From Actinomycetota bacterium (GTDB lineage: Bacteria > Actinomycetota > Actinomycetes > Nanopelagicales > Nanopelagicaceae), in the NCBI GenBank assembly GCA_010030895.1, contig RHBS01000003.1, positions 1 through 47,008 of the forward strand: 47,008 nt of DNA, read 5' to 3'. Shown in pieces: positions 43,864-47,008 of the stretch. The position numbers and the translations under genes were made by a program. Every line of letters begins with the position of its first letter. Positions within the stretch are counted from its first letter, which is position 1. Under the pieces are notes generated by a model, which searched no databases, had not been told where the DNA came from, and worked only from the letters and a program-made list of their open reading frames with translations.

Positions 43864-45582
43864 ATGGGATTGCGGAAATTATTCATTTCTATCATTGCAT
43901 TAATTTTTATTTTTACTACTAGCATCCCAAGTTATGCAGACAAACCACCAAGGAGAATCCTTTCTGGCTGGTTACCAGATTATTCACTTAGCAGAAATTT
44001 GCCCACAGTAGAAGGTAACCTGGATTTAATTCGAGATGTATCTCCTTTTTGGTATGGCTTAGTTGGTGAAAATTCAATTAAAGATAAGTACGCTTTAGGA
44101 AAATATACAACTCCAAAAGAGCAGGTAATAGCAAGATTAAAATCAAATAATATTTTACTTTTACCAACTATTACCGATGATAACGGCAAATTAGTACTAG
44201 CAAATCTGCTAGCAAAGGAAAGTTCAAGAAATAACATTGTTCAATCGCTCAAATCGTTAGTTTTGAGACAAAATTACGATGGAATAGATCTCGATTTTGA
44301 AACTTTTTATACAAAAGATGGTAGATCAAGTTGGCCAGCATTAAAACCAAATTGGATTTTGTTTATTCAGCAACTTTCGGCTGAATTACGAGCACAAGGC
44401 AAACTCTTATCGGTTACTACTCCACCTGATTTTGCAAAGGAAACTAAGCGAGCTGGAAACTCCGTTTACTCATGGGCTGAAATTGGGCCATACATTGATC
44501 GATTAAGAATTATGGCTTATGACTTTTCAACTACATCACCTGGCCCAATTGGACCGATTGAATGGACCGAGGATGCAGTTAAATATGCAGTTACCCAGAT
44601 GCCAGCTTCAAAAGTATTCCTAGGCATTCCAGGATATGGGCGTGATTGGGTAACAAAAGTTGAAGGCACTTGTCCAAGCGCCTTTGCCTCCTCAGTAGTG
44701 GTTGGAGCAAAGGCGGCAGTTGTAATGAGAGAGGCATTAAATCTTGCCACTATTAATAATTCAGTTCCTGTATACAACGCAAAACATGCCGAATCAACCT
44801 TCAGTTATAAAAAGACCTATATGGATCCAACAAACTCAGCCATATTTTGCACGGCAAGTAGAACAGTTTGGTTTCCAGATGAAAAAAGTTATGCAATTCG
44901 AACTAACTTAGTTGGAAAATACCGGTTAGGCGGAATTGCAGTTTGGACTTTTGGTATGGAAAATGTTGCTGCTATGAGTGCAGTTCGCGAGATCGCTAAA
45001 TCAATTGCTCCTGATCAAGTAGTTGCAACACTTTCTAGCGATTTAGAGCAAATTTCCTACGGATCTATAGTAAATCTATCCGCAACATTTAAATTACCGG
45101 ATAAGACTCCCGTTTCAGCTTTGAATGTTAGATTTGAAATTAAAAATAGTAGTGATGCTAATTGGCGAAGTTTTGCTGCCGGAATAACAGATTCAGCCGG
45201 AACAATCTCCGTTCCAGTAGTGATTGGCGAGAAAAGTTTAATTAGATTAATTTCGGAGGGAAGTTGGGAGCGAGAGGAGGGCAGGACTGCTGAAAAAAAC
45301 ATCTCAGTAATACCAAAAGTAATTTTGCCTCTACCAACCTCAGTAAAAGCTGGGGCTAATTACGTAATTACTGGGCAACTGCTTCCGAGGGTTGCATCCA
45401 TAAAACTTAATGTGCTCCAGGATGGTAAACCGAAGGAAAGTTTAACCACAGATGCAAATGGAAACTTTACCCTCACCATCGCCCCTACTACAACAGGCAT
45501 TCATACTTATCAGTTTCAAATTGATGCCGGCCCAAAAAACTCTGCTACAAGTAGTGAACTCTTTACCATTTTGGTTAGATAA
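43864..45582 (+). CDS. Secreted GH18-family glycosidase-like protein with C-terminal Ig-like domains
   Basis: A 572 aa protein. Sec signal peptide at residues 1-25 ([20 protein letters not shown], cleavage near YADK). A GH18 barrel of the YaaH/SpoIVA-like peptidoglycan type spans about 30-380: [11 protein letters not shown], the catalytic YDGIDLDFE (D142, D144, E146), [17 protein letters not shown] and [11 protein letters not shown]. Two beta-rich segments follow (about 385-470 and 485-572; [20 protein letters not shown]). It probably acts on cell-wall or environmental glycans such as chitin-like or peptidoglycan polymers. The full catalytic motif suggests it is active. Its stop lies 7 bp before clpS. 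Confidence 0.87.
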   Translation: MGLRKLFISIIALIFIFTTSIPSYADKPPRRILSGWLPDYSLSRNLPTVEGNLDLIRDVSPFWYGLVGENSIKDKYALGKYTTPKEQVIARLKSNNILLLPTITDDNGKLVLANLLAKESSRNNIVQSLKSLVLRQNYDGIDLDFETFYTKDGRSSWPALKPNWILFIQQLSAELRAQGKLLSVTTPPDFAKETKRAGNSVYSWAEIGPYIDRLRIMAYDFSTTSPGPIGPIEWTEDAVKYAVTQMPASKVFLGIPGYGRDWVTKVEGTCPSAFASSVVVGAKAAVVMREALNLATINNSVPVYNAKHAESTFSYKKTYMDPTNSAIFCTASRTVWFPDEKSYAIRTNLVGKYRLGGIAVWTFGMENVAAMSAVREIAKSIAPDQVVATLSSDLEQISYGSIVNLSATFKLPDKTPVSALNVRFEIKNSSDANWRSFAAGITDSAGTISVPVVIGEKSLIRLISEGSWEREEGRTAEKNISVIPKVILPLPTSVKAGANYVITGQLLPRVASIKLNVLQDGKPKESLTTDANGNFTLTIAPTTTGIHTYQFQIDAGPKNSATSSELFTILVR

Positions 45583-45583
45583 T
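45578..45583 (+). promoter_or_regulatory. -10 box (TA)GATAAT before clpS
   Basis: GATAAT, within TAGATAAT, lies 6 nt before the clpS ATG at 45590 and overlaps the GH18 stop codon. Confidence 0.45.
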
Positions 45584-45589
45584 TGGGGT

Positions 45590-45886
45590 ATGAGCACTCA
45601 TACTCAAGTTGAAGAGGTCTTAGATTTAAGTAAATTTTTTGACCATTTATGGGTGACTATTGTTTGGGATGATCCAGTTAATTTAATGAATTATGTTACC
45701 TATGTATTTATTAAATTATTTGGGTTCTCAAAAGAAAAAGCTCATGAGCTTATGATGCAGGTACATAATGAAGGTAAGGCTGTTGTTGCATCTGGAACTC
45801 GTGAAGAGATGGAACGAGCTGTTCAAAGTTTGCATGAGCACGGTCTTTGGGCAACATTACAAAGAGAAGATCATGGGCGAATTTAA
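45590..45886 (+). CDS. clpS: ClpS adaptor protein
   Basis: A 98 aa N-end-rule adaptor that delivers substrates to ClpC/ClpA-ClpP. Actinobacterial core [39 protein letters not shown] and a final [13 protein letters not shown]. The start is ATG 45590; the reading frame opens upstream at 45452 but lies within GH18 coding sequence. It overlaps the DUF2017 gene by 14 bp, a conserved pair in Actinobacteria. Confidence 0.95.
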   Translation: MSTHTQVEEVLDLSKFFDHLWVTIVWDDPVNLMNYVTYVFIKLFGFSKEKAHELMMQVHNEGKAVVASGTREEMERAVQSLHEHGLWATLQREDHGRI

Positions 45887-46445
45887 AGGCGCAGCAGGTA
45901 CCGGAGATCTTTCAATATCACTTAGTAATGATGAATTGCATATTCTCATCAACTTAGTTGAGCAATTATTGGAGCTACTTGGTGAGAGAAATTTCAATCA
46001 CCATTACCAATCTGATGATCCATTTGCGCAACTAATGGCAGCAAGTATGGGGGGCTTTGATTCTCCAATTTCACAACCAGAGGATCCGGTACTTCGAAGA
46101 CTTTTACCAAACGCATACTCAGATGTTGAAAGTGCAGATGAGTTTCGTAAATACACAGAACCAGCGCTTAGAAAGTTAAAGCAAGATCACCTGTTTTACC
46201 TTCGAGAGCAGTTAGTTTTTCCAGTAGATCATGAGTTAGCTAAAGCGGATATTGCAGTTTCAGACCCAACTCAGTGGCTAATCGCAATTAATGATTTACG
46301 TTTAGCGCTCGCAGTAAGATTAAATATTGATCAAAATAGTTTTGAGAAGTATGAATTATTACCAGATTCAGATTTGCAAAAACCACTTTTTGCAGTTTAC
46401 TTTTGGCTAGGTGGAATCCAAGAAGGCTTAATCAGCCATATATAG
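45873..46445 (+). CDS. DUF2017 family protein
   Basis: A 190 aa protein from the ATG at 45873 ([20 protein letters not shown]), preceded by AGAGAAG at 3 nt. The upstream frame to 45768 is inside clpS. It is mostly helical with [31 protein letters not shown] and the family-typical [20 protein letters not shown]. Function unknown; fused or adjacent to ClpS across Actinobacteria, so a role in N-end-rule or Clp control is plausible. Ends 9 bp before a bidirectional terminator. Confidence 0.9.
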   Translation: MGEFKGAAGTGDLSISLSNDELHILINLVEQLLELLGERNFNHHYQSDDPFAQLMAASMGGFDSPISQPEDPVLRRLLPNAYSDVESADEFRKYTEPALRKLKQDHLFYLREQLVFPVDHELAKADIAVSDPTQWLIAINDLRLALAVRLNIDQNSFEKYELLPDSDLQKPLFAVYFWLGGIQEGLISHI

Positions 46446-46450
46446 AAATA

Positions 46451-46489
46451 AAAAAAGCGGGGTCAATTTCTTGACCCCGCTTAAATTAA
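46451..46489. terminator. Bidirectional terminator between DUF2017 and the rhodopsin gene
   Basis: AAGCGGGGTCAA (46455-46466) and TTGACCCCGCTT (46471-46482) form a perfect 12 bp stem with a TTTC loop. On the minus strand it runs directly into TTTTTATTTC, a strong U-tract for the rhodopsin gene; the plus side TTAAATTAA is weaker. Confidence 0.9.
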
Positions 46490-46498
46490 TCTAGACGA

Positions 46499-47008
46499 TT
46501 AGTGATCGTCCTTCATTCCTTCAGCTACGGATTTCATCTTTGCAATCTTTAGGATTGTTAGACCAAATACGCACTTAGCTAATACGTCAGCAATCGTGTA
46601 ACCGATCTGGCGATTAACAAACGCCGCTGGGTCCAGTGCATCTTGACCAAGAATTGGTAGCAAGTATGCAATTGGATAAACGCCCCAAGTAGCGATTAGA
46701 AGTAGGCGTAGACGACCAACGGTCGCTGCTACTCCAGCTGGTTGACGATCTAGAGACTTTGAAAGCTCTACGAACAATACATACAGGATGTATAGGAAAG
46801 GTATTGTTGACAATACACCCCATAGAACCTTGGTGTTGTTGTCAGTTGAAATCTCACCTGGATATCCAAGTGCGATCATTGCTGCTGATGCTGGAACTAA
46901 GCGGGTAATTAAAGAAGAAGCCGCTGCTTTAGCAAGAGCAAGTACTGCAACTACTTCTACTAGAAGTAGAGGTACAGTCAAAATCCAGTCAACATAGCGA
47001 TATGCCTC
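46499..47008 (-). CDS. Actinorhodopsin-like proton-pumping rhodopsin, C-terminal part (start outside window)
   Basis: Light-driven proton pump of the xanthorhodopsin/actinorhodopsin group. The frame is open to the window edge and covers about helices C to G. Helix C reads YRYVDWILTVPLLLVEVV: D is the proton acceptor, E the donor 11 residues on, and Leu at the proteorhodopsin 105-equivalent predicts green absorption. Helix F has LIATWGVYPIAYLLPILG. The retinal Schiff-base Lys is in IGYTIADVLAKCVFGL. A TTG at 46981 is not a true start: EAYRYVDWI precedes it in frame. A strong terminator follows its stop. Retinal and carotenoid genes are not in the window. Confidence 0.95.
   Translation of the reverse strand, partial: EAYRYVDWILTVPLLLVEVVAVLALAKAAASSLITRLVPASAAMIALGYPGEISTDNNTKVLWGVLSTIPFLYILYVLFVELSKSLDRQPAGVAATVGRLRLLLIATWGVYPIAYLLPILGQDALDPAAFVNRQIGYTIADVLAKCVFGLTILKIAKMKSVAEGMKDDH

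Noticed and set aside
45452-45589. ClpS extension upstream of 45590
   Set aside because: Overlaps the GH18 3' end in another frame and precedes the conserved ClpS start.

Overview
The window reads as a single-copy chromosomal segment of a small-genome, AT-rich actinobacterium. The best fit is a free-living freshwater planktonic lineage of the acI / Nanopelagicales type (Planktophila or Nanopelagicus relatives). The reasons are: actinobacterial marker genes (WhiB7, AdnAB, UvrD2, UPF0182, the fused Kgd 2-oxoglutarate dehydrogenase, a SigR/RsrA pair, ClpS-DUF2017, DUF3039), strong AT bias, very tight gene packing with many 1-14 bp overlaps, and an actinorhodopsin-like proton pump at the right edge. 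I see no insertion sequence, prophage, CRISPR array or rRNA. The lineage name is an inference from gene content, not from a database search.

Layout. 1-928: 3' part of typA. 982-18516: a block matching in content and order, as I recall it, the mycobacterial Rv3202c-Rv3193c region: adnA, adnB, (an opposite-strand EEP phosphatase/nuclease), nudC, uvrD2, a regulatory leader and whiB7, a DUF5679 zinc ribbon, a YgjP-like peptidase, a DUF2342 protein, a small membrane protein, a PDZ/S16 protease and UPF0182. Inside it, 12584-12905 has no protein gene but holds four DnaA-box-like 9-mers, an AT-rich stretch, and a promoter feeding a short, almost fully folded RNA ending in a U-tract. 18571-18647: initiator tRNA. 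18649-23321 (minus): copper P-type ATPase, rsgA, aroA. 23395-25015: SigR-type sigma factor under a matching promoter, its zinc anti-sigma factor, and a hotdog thioesterase. 25035-25811: divergent nickel superoxide dismutase and its maturation protease. 25808-29566 (minus): kgd. 29732-33715: an SDR enzyme, a small membrane protein, a degenerate GGDEF-like protein and a minimal Tad/type II secretion trio (cpaF-tadB-tadC). 33738-38578: argG, then an FMN riboswitch and ribD-ribE-ribBA-ribH. 38620-43540 (minus): pirin, three-subunit proton-translocating transhydrogenase, argF. 43581-46445: DUF3039, secreted GH18-like protein, clpS, DUF2017. 46499-47008 (minus): C-terminal part of the rhodopsin.

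How the genes fit together. Three themes recur. DNA repair and stress: AdnAB double-strand break processing, UvrD2, NudC, WhiB7, SigR/RsrA, NiSOD. Redox and energy: transhydrogenase, Kgd, flavin synthesis, and the rhodopsin that could supply the proton gradient used by the transhydrogenase. Envelope: PDZ/S16 protease, UPF0182, Tad-like machinery, secreted GH18.

The most notable sequence-level signals are a TANNNT (or near) box lying 6-7 nt before the start codon of more than a dozen genes, which implies that leaderless transcription dominates; the whiB7 leader (AT-rich motif, leaderless 58-codon upstream ORF, intrinsic terminator); and the DnaA-box plus structured-RNA intergenic region at 12584-12905.
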